Positions 17,186 to 24,923 of a stretch of DNA of 64,000 nucleotides are shown here, piece after piece. How positions within the stretch are numbered: position 1 is the first letter of the stretch; each line of letters begins with the position of its first letter. The stretch comes from Bacteroidia bacterium. Lineage in GTDB: Bacteria > Bacteroidota > Bacteroidia > NS11-12g > UBA955. Location: the NCBI GenBank assembly GCA_030158725.1, contig JAOASJ010000025.1, positions 20,061 to 84,060 on the forward strand, written 5' to 3'. The notes beneath the pieces were generated by a model. It did no database searches. It was not told where the DNA came from and saw only the letters and a program-made list of their open reading frames with translations. Position numbers and translations under genes: made by a program.

Positions 17186-17954
17186 GACAATAGGGGTCAT
17201 TTGTGCAATTATCTTTCTAGCATCATGTGCTAGTAAGAAAAAAGCTGTTGCGCCTCCTATTGTTAAAATAGAGGTCGATTCTGCTATACACAATCCAACA
17301 GCTTCTGATATACTTTCTTTTACCCTAAAACCATGGACTTATTTTTCCTCTAAAGTTGATTTTGAATTTAGACAAGATGATGGAAAGAAAATAAATGCAA
17401 ATGGTAGCATTAGAATGTATAAAGATTCATTGATCTGGGTTTCTGCTGGAATGTTTGGAATTGAAGGTTATAGAATTTTAATTAACAAGGATTCCGTAAT
17501 CATTCTGAATAAATTGGAAAAAAAGTACAACATCTATAAAACCAGCGAATTTAAAGGTCTGTCAGATGTTCCGTTAACTGTTACTCAAATACAAAATATC
17601 ATCATTGCAAATCCAATCTATGCTTTAAAACTATACAATATTGTGATGCAAAATGATGCCCAAATTTCAATTCAATATCCTCAAGCAAAATATAATACTT
17701 CACATAGCTATAAAAAACAATCCTATACAATTGATTCTAGCAATTTAGTAGATAATTCAAACCCTAATTTTGCTAAAATTACATACTCAGAGTATGCTGT
17801 TTTTAATAACCATAATTTCCCAACTTTTACTTCTATCCAATCTAAATTTAACAATAAAAATACTGAACTAGAATTAAAATATTCAGATATAGATTTTGAA
17901 ACTTTACTAAGCTTTCCATGCATAATCCCTTCTTCTTATGAAAAAGCAAATTAA
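17163..17954 (+). CDS. DUF4292 lipoprotein
   Basis: A 263-residue lipoprotein with lipobox FLASC after a short hydrophobic segment. The mature part (LSFTLKPWTYFSSKVDFEF, LIWVSAGMFGIEGYRILIN) matches DUF4292, a LolA/LolB-like fold found in Bacteroidota. By fold analogy it may handle lipids or lipoproteins in the periplasm; this is inference. The start overlaps the TPR gene by 23 bases. A TTG at 17175 (M-R-I-K-T-I) is a shorter alternative. Its end overlaps the EnvC-like gene by 17 bases, so the three are surely one operon. Confidence 0.82.
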   Translation: MVNILRIKTIGVICAIIFLASCASKKKAVAPPIVKIEVDSAIHNPTASDILSFTLKPWTYFSSKVDFEFRQDDGKKINANGSIRMYKDSLIWVSAGMFGIEGYRILINKDSVIILNKLEKKYNIYKTSEFKGLSDVPLTVTQIQNIIIANPIYALKLYNIVMQNDAQISIQYPQAKYNTSHSYKKQSYTIDSSNLVDNSNPNFAKITYSEYAVFNNHNFPTFTSIQSKFNNKNTELELKYSDIDFETLLSFPCIIPSSYEKAN

Positions 17955-19209
17955 TAAAATAGCGTTTATTGTTCTTTTCTTTTCTATTGCGCTCAATTCT
18001 CTTGGCCAAACTAAAAAAGACCTAGAAAAACAGCGTAAAAAAACTGAAGAAGAAATAGCGTTGACTAAGAAAATTCTTAAGGAAACTAAGAATAAGAAGC
18101 AGCAAAGCATAAGAGAGATTGTAACTATATCCAGATTGATTGAGAAAAGAGAAGAATTAATAAATACCATTAACGAAGAAATTGTCTATGTCAACAAAGA
18201 TGTTGAAGGCAAAAAAAATGATATTGAAATCCTGAACAATCAAATTGACTTAGAAAAGAAGAACTATGCTAAAGCGATTGTACAATCATTCAAAAGCAAG
18301 AAAGTATATAATAATTCCTTATACCTATTTGCAGCAAAGTCTTTTAATCAGTTATTTCTTAGATTTAGATTCAGTGCTTACTTAAACGCAGCCCAAGAAA
18401 AGTTCTTGTTTAGAATCAATGAAAAAAGAACTGAATTAGAAAATATTCTTCAAGAATTATTGGGACTAAAAGTTTCAAAAGAAAAATTAGCGAATAATAA
18501 GAAATCTGAAGTTAAAGAACTTGAGCAAGATAAAAACGAAAAAAACAAAGTTGTTGTTGCTCTTACAGGTAAAGAGTCTGAACTAAAAAAGAACTTAGAA
18601 AAACAGAAGAAAGCGAAAGAAAATTTAAACGCTCAAATTAATGCCATTATAGCAAAAGAGATTGCTGCTGCTAGAAAAAAAGCCATAGACCAAAGGTCAT
18701 CGACAGCTAATAAGGATGGTAAAAACACGGAGAAAAACGGTTCACAAACTAAAACAGATCGTAATATTCCTAGTGTAACCCCTGAGGTTAAACAGTTGTC
18801 AGATAATTTTGCAGCCAATAAAGGGCGATTGCCTTGGCCAGTAGAAAAAGGATTCATTAGTGAACGATTTGGATCACATGCACATGAAAAACTTGACCAA
18901 GTTACTGTGCAGAACAATGGAATTGATATTCAAGCAAGCAGAGGCTCAAATGCTAGATGCATTCATAAAGGAACAGTTACTGCGATAATTAACATTCCTG
19001 GAATGGGTAAAGCGGTTATTGTAAATCATGGCGAATACTATACAGTTTATTCTAAATTAAAAGATGTAAGTGTCAGCCAAGGACAAACAGTAACACTAAA
19101 ACAAGTAATTGGTAGCATAGCCGAAGACGAAGATGGAGCAACCGAAATTCATTTTGAAATTTGGTTTAATCAAGATAAACAAAACCCTGAGCTATGGCTC
19201 GCAAAATAA
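17938..19209 (+). CDS. EnvC-like murein hydrolase activator (M23/LytM domain)
   Basis: A 423-residue periplasmic protein: signal peptide (IAFIVLFFSIALNSLG), a long Lys/Glu-rich coiled coil (about 22-245), a linker, and a C-terminal LytM/M23 domain (about 295-423). In active M23 enzymes the zinc is held by HxxxD and HxH. Here the positions read NNGIDI and TEIHFE, so the first His of each site is lost and the usual Y-x-H-L reads YSKL. This is the pattern of EnvC, which activates amidases at the division site rather than cutting peptidoglycan itself. It overlaps the DUF4292 gene by 17 bases. FtsX, the partner of EnvC in proteobacteria, is encoded at 42042. Confidence 0.88.
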   Translation: MKKQINKIAFIVLFFSIALNSLGQTKKDLEKQRKKTEEEIALTKKILKETKNKKQQSIREIVTISRLIEKREELINTINEEIVYVNKDVEGKKNDIEILNNQIDLEKKNYAKAIVQSFKSKKVYNNSLYLFAAKSFNQLFLRFRFSAYLNAAQEKFLFRINEKRTELENILQELLGLKVSKEKLANNKKSEVKELEQDKNEKNKVVVALTGKESELKKNLEKQKKAKENLNAQINAIIAKEIAAARKKAIDQRSSTANKDGKNTEKNGSQTKTDRNIPSVTPEVKQLSDNFAANKGRLPWPVEKGFISERFGSHAHEKLDQVTVQNNGIDIQASRGSNARCIHKGTVTAIINIPGMGKAVIVNHGEYYTVYSKLKDVSVSQGQTVTLKQVIGSIAEDEDGATEIHFEIWFNQDKQNPELWLAK

Positions 19210-19210
19210 A

Positions 19211-20068
19211 ATGGAATTAAAAGAAATTAAAACCGTAGGAATAGCAGGAGCTGGAACCATGGGTGCTGGAATTGCTCTAGTTTGTGCTCAAGCCAGTTTT
19301 AAAGTCATATTATTTGATATTAACCAAACTGTGTTAGATTCTGCTCAAAAATCGAATTTAAGCATCTTAAACAAAATGCTTGAATCTTCAAGAATTGACC
19401 AAAATTTGTACAATTCAACTTTAGATAATATTACCTATAGTAGCGATATTTCAAATTTAAAATCTGACTTAATAATAGAAGCAATTATTGAAAAACCAGA
19501 AATTAAAATATCTCTATTTCAGCAACTTATAGATTTGAATGGCATTGATACTATCTATGCAACCAATACATCATCTATTCCAATTACTCAAATTGCAGCT
19601 GGAATTAGCTTACCCCAAAATTTAGTCGGAATCCACTTCTTTAATCCTGCACACATTATGAAATTAGTTGAGGTTATTAAAGGGGCAAAAACAGATCAAA
19701 AAATTGTAGATCAGTCTGTAAATTTCGTGAAATCACTAAAAAAACAACCTGTTGTTGCTGCTGATGCTCCAGGGTTTATCGTCAATAGAATCGCTAGACT
19801 TTATTACGTTGAGTCATTAAAAGCATTGGAAGAAAATGTATGTGATTTTGAAACTTTAGACAAAGTAATGGAATCGAGTGGTTTTAAAATGGGGCCTTTT
19901 AAATTGATGGACCTGATTGGTGTTGATACAAACTACTCGGTAACAGAAAGCCAATTTAAATTATTTAACTTCGAAGCACGTTTTAGACCTAGCAGAATAC
20001 AAAAACAAAAAGTAGAGGCTGGTTTGCATGGAAGAAAAACAAAAGGAGGATTTTACAACTATGAATAA
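19211..20068 (+). CDS. 3-hydroxyacyl-CoA (3-hydroxybutyryl-CoA) dehydrogenase
   Basis: A 285-residue NAD-dependent enzyme that oxidises 3-hydroxyacyl-CoA to 3-oxoacyl-CoA. The Rossmann motif is VGIAGAGTMGAGIA near residue 10. The substrate-side signature ATNTSSIPITQIA, the catalytic VGIHFFNPAHIMKLVEVI with His-Asn, and DAPGFIVNRI follow, and the protein ends in GRKTKGGFYNYE as is usual. The open frame extends upstream into the EnvC-like gene, but the ATG at 19211, one base after that stop, gives the family start. Why a fatty-acid enzyme sits in an envelope operon is not clear; it is probably co-transcribed by position only. Confidence 0.93.
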   Translation: MELKEIKTVGIAGAGTMGAGIALVCAQASFKVILFDINQTVLDSAQKSNLSILNKMLESSRIDQNLYNSTLDNITYSSDISNLKSDLIIEAIIEKPEIKISLFQQLIDLNGIDTIYATNTSSIPITQIAAGISLPQNLVGIHFFNPAHIMKLVEVIKGAKTDQKIVDQSVNFVKSLKKQPVVAADAPGFIVNRIARLYYVESLKALEENVCDFETLDKVMESSGFKMGPFKLMDLIGVDTNYSVTESQFKLFNFEARFRPSRIQKQKVEAGLHGRKTKGGFYNYE

Positions 20069-20507
20069 ATTATTAATTTTAATACTAAGCTTGGCAATAT
20101 TTGCCTCTTGTCAAAAAAACAATATAAACAACGACCCAATCGCTGATGTTCCTGTTAATATAACCATCAATATGGCACTTCCATCATACAGCCATTTGCT
20201 CAATGAGGGAACATTTGTATACGAAAGTGGAGGTGTAAAAGGCGTTGTTGTTGTGCATTACCAAAACGATGAGTTTTATGCTTTTGATAGGGCCTGTAGT
20301 TTTCAACCGAGTACTTCTTGCGCAAAAATTGAGGTAGATAGTGCTTTCATGGTGTTTAGATGTGGGTCAACCCAAACCAGCGGATTTGAAAAATGTTGTG
20401 ACTCAAAATTCTTTATGAATGGCCAAGTCCTTAATGGTCCTGCAACTTTTGGACTAAAACAGTATCAAGTTATCAAGAATGGGACGGAATTGTCTATTAA
20501 AAATTAA
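20061..20507 (+). CDS. Rieske-like lipoprotein without the usual His ligands
   Basis: A 148-residue lipoprotein (lipobox IFASC) that overlaps the end of the dehydrogenase gene by 8 bases. The mature part has the shape of a Rieske domain: FYAFDRACSFQPSTSC, then VFRCGSTQTSGFEKCCDSKF, and the ending GPATFGLKQYQVI. True Rieske clusters use CxH and CxxH; here the His residues are absent and extra Cys remain, so a normal 2Fe-2S site is unlikely. Such Rieske-like lipoproteins are common in Bacteroidota, with unknown function. An AGGAGG-like run 11 bases upstream is also part of the dehydrogenase coding sequence. No terminator is seen after the stop. Confidence 0.75.
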   Translation: MNKLLILILSLAIFASCQKNNINNDPIADVPVNITINMALPSYSHLLNEGTFVYESGGVKGVVVVHYQNDEFYAFDRACSFQPSTSCAKIEVDSAFMVFRCGSTQTSGFEKCCDSKFFMNGQVLNGPATFGLKQYQVIKNGTELSIKN

Positions 20508-20548
20508 AAAAAATTTAAAAAAATTCTTTCTAAAGTAAAACCTTTTTA

Positions 20549-20556
20549 TATATTTG
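20549..20556 (+). promoter_or_regulatory. -7 box (TATATTTG) for ompA-like gene
   Basis: Exact TAnnTTTG, 38 bases before the ATG at 20595, giving an estimated leader of about 30 bases. Confidence 0.55.
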
Positions 20557-20594
20557 TCGGGTTATATCAACAAATCACTATTAAAAAGCAGCTT

Positions 20595-22130
20595 ATGATA
20601 AAGAGAAAATTACTAGTTACTATCATTGCATTCTTGTCTGTTAATCAGGCTTTTTCGCAATCTGCAGAGAGAAGACTTGGAATAGAAATCAACGGTGGAA
20701 TTAATGAATACCAAGGTGATCTAGGATCTGCCTTGTTCTTTGCTAGAAAGCCTAATTACCAAGGAATTGGAGCCTCTATCAGTTATTACTTAACACCAAA
20801 CATTGACCTTTCATTCTTCGGATCAGGTGGTGATGTTGGATATTTTACAGCGCTTCCATATGTTGACCCTGAGTTTAAATATGTTCAATTCAGAACAAAT
20901 CTTGCTACTGTTAATGGTGGAATTCGTTTCAAATTTTTAAAAGACAAACCTTTTACTCCATATATCATGTTGGGATTAGGTGGTGTATATTTACATAGCA
21001 ATGTAAGCCGCGACCCTAATTCATATACTGGTGCTGCGGGTAATGCTGCTGCAGGTTTTGGTTTCCAATTTAATGTTAACGAAAAATTCGGTATTAGATT
21101 ACAATCAATGTTCAACTATACCTTCAATGACATTTGGGATGGTGAACCTTATGCTTACCTAACGCACACAAGAAACAAAAACAATGATTTGTTCGCATTT
21201 CACTCTTTAGGTTTCTTCTATAACCTTCCATATGGCGATGCTTCAATGGGTGGTGTTTCTCAAAAAGACAAAGACAAAGATGGTGTGCCTGATGCACTTG
21301 ACAAATGTCCAAAAACTCAACCTTGGGAGCTACCTGTTAACGAAGAAGGTTGCCCTAAAGATTCTGATTTGGATTCAATACCTGATTTCAAAGATTCTTG
21401 CCCATTCAACTTTGGTCCACGTAAATTCAATGGTTGCCCAGATAAAGACAACGATGGTATAATTGATAGCAAAGACCGTTGCCCTGAAAAAGCAGGTCCT
21501 GTAGAATTCCAAGGTTGCCCTGATACTGATGGTGATGGTATCTTAGATATTGAAGATGCTTGTCCAACTGTAAAAGGTCCTAAAGAATACAATGGTTGCC
21601 CTGATTCAGATGGTGATGGTATCGAAGACAAAAAAGACAAATGTCCAAATGTTGCTGGTGCTAAAGAAGGTGAAGGTTGCCCTGACTCTGATGGTGATGG
21701 TGTATATGACAACAGAGACGTTTGTCCTAAAGTTGCTGGTCCATCAACAAACAAAGGTTGCCCTGAAATCAAACAAGAAGTAGTTCAAAAAATTGCTTTA
21801 GCTGCTAAAGGAATCAACTTTGAAACAGGAAGTGATGTAATTAAAGCTGAGTCATATGATGATTTAGATGCTTTGGTGAAAATCTTAAATGAATACCCTG
21901 AAGCTAACGTTTCTATTGATGGTCATACCGACAATGTAGGTGATCCTGCTAAAAACAAAGAATTATCACAAAAACGTGCAAACGCTGTAATGGCATACTT
22001 AATCAACAAAGGCGTATCTGCAATGAGATTAACTGCAACTGGTTATGGTGATTCTCAACCAATTGCTGATAACAAAACCAAACCTGGTCAAGCTAAAAAC
22101 AGAAGAGTTGACTTCAAGTTAACTTACTAA
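20595..22130 (+). CDS. OmpA-family outer membrane protein with TSP3 repeats
   Basis: A 511-residue outer-membrane protein. After the signal peptide (ends QAFSQ) comes an eight-strand-type beta-barrel domain (about 25-215). Six thrombospondin type 3 calcium-binding repeats follow (about 222-393), each built on D-x-D-x-D-G-I-x-D and ending in GCP, with paired Cys. The C-terminal OmpA domain (about 395-511) has the peptidoglycan-binding GHTDNVG, LSQKRA and NRRVDF. It tethers the outer membrane to peptidoglycan and is usually abundant; own promoter box and a strong terminator fit this. Repeats are similar at DNA level and create long open frames in other frames. Confidence 0.94.
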   Translation: MIKRKLLVTIIAFLSVNQAFSQSAERRLGIEINGGINEYQGDLGSALFFARKPNYQGIGASISYYLTPNIDLSFFGSGGDVGYFTALPYVDPEFKYVQFRTNLATVNGGIRFKFLKDKPFTPYIMLGLGGVYLHSNVSRDPNSYTGAAGNAAAGFGFQFNVNEKFGIRLQSMFNYTFNDIWDGEPYAYLTHTRNKNNDLFAFHSLGFFYNLPYGDASMGGVSQKDKDKDGVPDALDKCPKTQPWELPVNEEGCPKDSDLDSIPDFKDSCPFNFGPRKFNGCPDKDNDGIIDSKDRCPEKAGPVEFQGCPDTDGDGILDIEDACPTVKGPKEYNGCPDSDGDGIEDKKDKCPNVAGAKEGEGCPDSDGDGVYDNRDVCPKVAGPSTNKGCPEIKQEVVQKIALAAKGINFETGSDVIKAESYDDLDALVKILNEYPEANVSIDGHTDNVGDPAKNKELSQKRANAVMAYLINKGVSAMRLTATGYGDSQPIADNKTKPGQAKNRRVDFKLTY

Positions 22131-22150
22131 TTCTAGTTATTACAATATTG

Positions 22151-22182
22151 AAAAGGCAGGATATTAATCCTGCCTTTTTTTA
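22151..22182 (+). terminator. Rho-independent terminator after ompA-like gene
   Basis: Perfect 12-bp stem AAAAGGCAGGAT/ATCCTGCCTTTT with ATTA loop, continued by a T-run; 20 bases after the stop. Confidence 0.9.
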
Positions 22183-22417
22183 TGCCTTAATTTTTAATGA
22201 TTATCAATCACAGATAATGCTTTAATTATATCTGTACTTATCTTGTTTTTGATAATGTATAATTTCAATAAATGAATGCTAGATTCAAATCGAATTAAAC
22301 ATCACAATAAACATTCCTCTAAAACTTGATTTAGTTGGCCCTAAGTGCACTTTTGGATTCAAACCTTACAGACTATCAAGAACAAATAGAATATCCTTAA
22401 ATAGAAGATTTAAGGCA

Positions 22418-22450
22418 TAAAAAAAGCCCCTATCATTTGATAGAGGCTTT
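22418..22450 (-). terminator. Rho-independent terminator for Cys-rich protein gene
   Basis: On the minus strand: AAAGCCTCTATC, loop AAAT, GATAGGGGCTTT followed by a T-run. One G-T pair in a 12-bp stem. Confidence 0.85.
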
Positions 22451-22467
22451 AATAATATTTTTAGCTA

Positions 22468-22794
22468 TTAATCTTTCTTTGTAGCAGCGTCTGTTTTCTT
22501 TTTGCAACAAGCAGAACCTTCTGATTTATCTTTATCGCAAGAACTTGAAGCTTCTTTTTTGCAACAAGACTTTTTAGCACATTTTTTTTCAGTTGATGCC
22601 GTAGTAGATTTCTTTGCAGTACTGTCATTTGTTACAACTGCAGGAGTTGATGCTTGATCAGCCGCTGGTTTAGCTACTTCAATTATAGATTTAGGCTTAG
22701 AATTAGTAGTAGTATTACCTGCTGCATTATCTTGGGCGCTAGCAGCAAAAGATAAGCCAGCTATTAGAGCGATACTTAGAATTAACTTTTTCAT
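22468..22794 (-). CDS. Small Cys/Lys-rich secreted protein
   Basis: A 108-residue protein with a clear signal peptide (LILSIALIAGLSFAASAQ). The mature part is low in complexity: a Thr/Ala/Ser-rich linker, then a Lys-rich tail with six Cys (KKCAKKSCCKKE, SSSCDKD, GSACCKKKTD). The Cys arrangement could bind metal or form disulfides; no known domain is recognised. It ends near a strong terminator and starts 36 bases after psd, with no exact -7 box, so it may be the last gene of the gdh-psd transcript. Similar small proteins occur in Bacteroidota, without known function. Confidence 0.7.
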   Translation of the reverse strand: MKKLILSIALIAGLSFAASAQDNAAGNTTTNSKPKSIIEVAKPAADQASTPAVVTNDSTAKKSTTASTEKKCAKKSCCKKEASSSCDKDKSEGSACCKKKTDAATKKD

Positions 22795-22830
22795 TTTATT
22801 TAATATTTTATATTTTAATTAGGTCAAAAA

Positions 22831-23487
22831 TCAAGCCAAAGTGGCAACAACTGTTTCCCCGCCTTTGGTCTTTTGTTGAAGAGAAACTTCAATCTTGGCA
22901 CTTAAAGGTAGATATAAATCTATTCTAGAACCGAATTTGATAAATCCCATTTCACCTCCTTGAGTAGCCATATCTCCTTCTTTTACATAGTATACAATTC
23001 TTTTCGCCAAAGCACCAGCAACTTGTCTGAACAATACTTCTGCTTTTGACCCTGCAATGACTACAGTAGTTCTTTCGTTTTCTGTAGATGATTTAGGGTG
23101 CCATGCTACTAGATATTTTCCTGGGTGGTATTTTGCATACTTAACAATTCCAGATATCGGATTACGGTTAACATGCACATTTACCGGGCTCATGAAAATA
23201 CTTACTTGACGTCGTTTATCTTTGAAATATTCAGTTTCTTCTACTTCCTCAATTACTACAACTTTTCCATCTGCAGGCGCAATTACATGATTCTCATTAA
23301 TTACGGTATTGCGGAAAGGATTTCTGAAAAATTGAACGATTAAGATAAAAAAGATTAAAGATATTGATAAAACTATTTTACCTACAATGTGCGTTTCGCC
23401 CAATAAAGATTGAACACCAATGTTAAGTCCAGCAAGGATTAACAAGGTAACTAAAATAATTTTATATCCTTCTCTATGAATTAGCAT
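22831..23487 (-). CDS. psd: Phosphatidylserine decarboxylase (short type)
   Basis: Psd makes phosphatidylethanolamine from phosphatidylserine at the inner membrane. The 218-residue length fits the short archaeal-type enzyme. Two hydrophobic segments at the N-terminus (ILVTLLILAGLNIGV, IVLSISLIFFILIV) anchor it. Conserved parts are APADGKVVVIEE, IFMSPVNVHVNRNPI and the self-cleavage site in FIKFGSRIDLYLP, where cleavage at Gly-Ser creates the pyruvoyl group. The ATG overlaps the stop of the dehydrogenase gene by one base (TAATG), so the two are coupled. GAGGAG lies about 10 bases upstream but is also coding. Confidence 0.95.
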   Translation of the reverse strand: MLIHREGYKIILVTLLILAGLNIGVQSLLGETHIVGKIVLSISLIFFILIVQFFRNPFRNTVINENHVIAPADGKVVVIEEVEETEYFKDKRRQVSIFMSPVNVHVNRNPISGIVKYAKYHPGKYLVAWHPKSSTENERTTVVIAGSKAEVLFRQVAGALAKRIVYYVKEGDMATQGGEMGFIKFGSRIDLYLPLSAKIEVSLQQKTKGGETVVATLA

Positions 23488-24749
23488 TAGAATACTCCTC
23501 TGAATTTTTGTGTAGTAGCTACTTTATCAATAGCAACGATATACGCAGCTGTACGTAAACTTACAACATGCTTTTTACCTGTATCGAATACTACATCAAA
23601 AGCACTTTTCATAACTCTGTCGGCTCTTCTATTTACGCGCTCTTCTGTCCAGAAGTAACCCATTCTATTTTGAACCCACTCAAAGTATGAAACTGTAACA
23701 CCACCAGCATTAGCCAAAATATCTGGAACTACAATAATTCCTTTGTCATTTAATATTTTATCAGCATTTGCACTTGTAGGTCCGTTAGCTCCTTCTACAA
23801 TCAATTTAGCTTTAATATTTCCAGCGTTAGCATCTGTAATCTGATCTTCCATTGCAGCAGGAACTAAAATATCACATTCTAACTCCAATAATTCTGCATT
23901 GCTAATATTTTTTCCTCCTGAGAACCCACCAAGATTGCCATTAGCTTTAGAATAAGCCATTGCATCTTCAACACTTATACCTTCAGGATTGTAGTAACCG
24001 CCAGTCACATCTGAAATACCTACAATTTTAACACCTAGCATTTCAATTAACTTTGCAGAAATTGAACCAACGTTACCAAAACCTTGAACTACACAAGTGC
24101 ATTCTTCAGGTTTTAAACCCATTTTAGCTAAAGCTGAACGAGTACAAACCATTACACCTCTACCTGTTGCCTCAACTCTACCTAGAGAACCGCCCATTGA
24201 AATAGGTTTTCCTGTAATAACTGCAGGTGTATATTGTCCTTTAATTTTTGAATACTCATCTACAATCCAAGCCATTTCTTGCTGACCTGTGTTCATATCT
24301 GGAGCTGGAATATCTTTGTCTGGTCCAAATACATCACTCATTGAAGCTGCATAAGCTCTAGTTAAACGCTCTAACTCACCTTTGCTCATAGATTTTGGGT
24401 CGCATTTTATGCCACCTTTACCTCCACCATATGGAATACCAACTACTGCTGTTTTCCATGTCATCCATGCTGCCAATGCTTTTACTTCATCCAAAGTAAC
24501 ATCCATTGAATATCTAATACCACCTTTAGATGGTCCTAGTGTAGTACTATGCTGAACTCTATGTCCTTCAAATACTTTTACTTTTCCGTTATCCATGATA
24601 ACAGGTAAGTGAACAGTAACAATCTTTGCTGGATATTTTAAGGTGTCATAAGCTGATTCATCAAGGCCTATGATTTTAGCCGCTTCATCAAAACGTTTCA
24701 TCATTGAATCCAATGGATTCAAATTGCTGTGAATGGTTGCATTACTCAT
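23487..24749 (-). CDS. Glu/Leu/Phe/Val dehydrogenase (glutamate dehydrogenase)
   Basis: A 420-residue amino-acid dehydrogenase, most likely glutamate dehydrogenase linking 2-oxoglutarate and ammonia to glutamate. Key segments are GGGKGGIKCDPKSMS (substrate Lys), PAPDMNTGQQEMAW, the nucleotide site VVQGFGNVGSISAKL, and AANAGGVTVSYFEW-like ANAGGVTVSYFEWVQN. The frame is open for 18 more codons upstream, but the minus-strand -7 box TAAATTTG lies inside that extension, so the ATG at 24749 (MSNATIHSNLNPLDSMM) is the start. Followed by psd with a one-base overlap. Confidence 0.94.
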   Translation of the reverse strand: MSNATIHSNLNPLDSMMKRFDEAAKIIGLDESAYDTLKYPAKIVTVHLPVIMDNGKVKVFEGHRVQHSTTLGPSKGGIRYSMDVTLDEVKALAAWMTWKTAVVGIPYGGGKGGIKCDPKSMSKGELERLTRAYAASMSDVFGPDKDIPAPDMNTGQQEMAWIVDEYSKIKGQYTPAVITGKPISMGGSLGRVEATGRGVMVCTRSALAKMGLKPEECTCVVQGFGNVGSISAKLIEMLGVKIVGISDVTGGYYNPEGISVEDAMAYSKANGNLGGFSGGKNISNAELLELECDILVPAAMEDQITDANAGNIKAKLIVEGANGPTSANADKILNDKGIIVVPDILANAGGVTVSYFEWVQNRMGYFWTEERVNRRADRVMKSAFDVVFDTGKKHVVSLRTAAYIVAIDKVATTQKFRGVF

Positions 24750-24781
24750 TTTTTTATTGTTTTTATAATAGTAAAGGGTTG

Positions 24782-24789
24782 CAAATTTA
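24782..24789 (-). promoter_or_regulatory. -7 box (TAAATTTG) for dehydrogenase gene
   Basis: Exact TAnnTTTG, 32 bases before the ATG at 24749; it rules out the upstream in-frame ATG. Confidence 0.55.
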
Positions 24790-24902
24790 GTCTTTTCAGA
24801 CATTTAACAAATAAATATTATCCAAAAATATGTCTAAATTGTCTAAAATCAGTAATTTATTGACATTAGAAGTCAAAAATAGTATAGGTGAATCTAATAT
24901 GA

Positions 24903-24910
24903 TATTTTTG
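24903..24910 (+). promoter_or_regulatory. -7 box (TATTTTTG) for leuS
   Basis: Exact TAnnTTTG, 13 bases before the leuS ATG. Confidence 0.6.
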
Positions 24911-24923
24911 CAGTTCATTTAAT

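Larger units (their letters stand above)
22131..22467. other. Convergent intergenic region of 337 bases
   Basis: Holds one terminator at each end (22151-22182 for the ompA-like gene, 22418-22450 for the minus-strand gene). In the 235 bases between them I see no ORF, tRNA or repeat. Confidence 0.7.

Noticed and set aside
20045..20049. GGAGG upstream of the Rieske-like ATG, a perfect Shine-Dalgarno candidate
   Set aside because: It encodes the conserved Lys-Gly-Gly of the dehydrogenase C-terminus, and other genes of the window lack such sites, so it is probably coincidence.
21317..21772. A 151-codon open frame on the minus strand, and others at 21232-21462 and 21592-21783
   Set aside because: They are shadows of the repeated TSP3 codons of the OmpA-like gene (Asp/Gly/Cys/Pro repeats read in another frame or strand). 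No start signal or independent promoter is seen.
21263..21772. Regularly spaced similar DNA segments that might be read as a CRISPR array or minisatellite
   Set aside because: They are in frame, about 80 bases apart, and encode TSP3 calcium-binding repeats in a complete protein.
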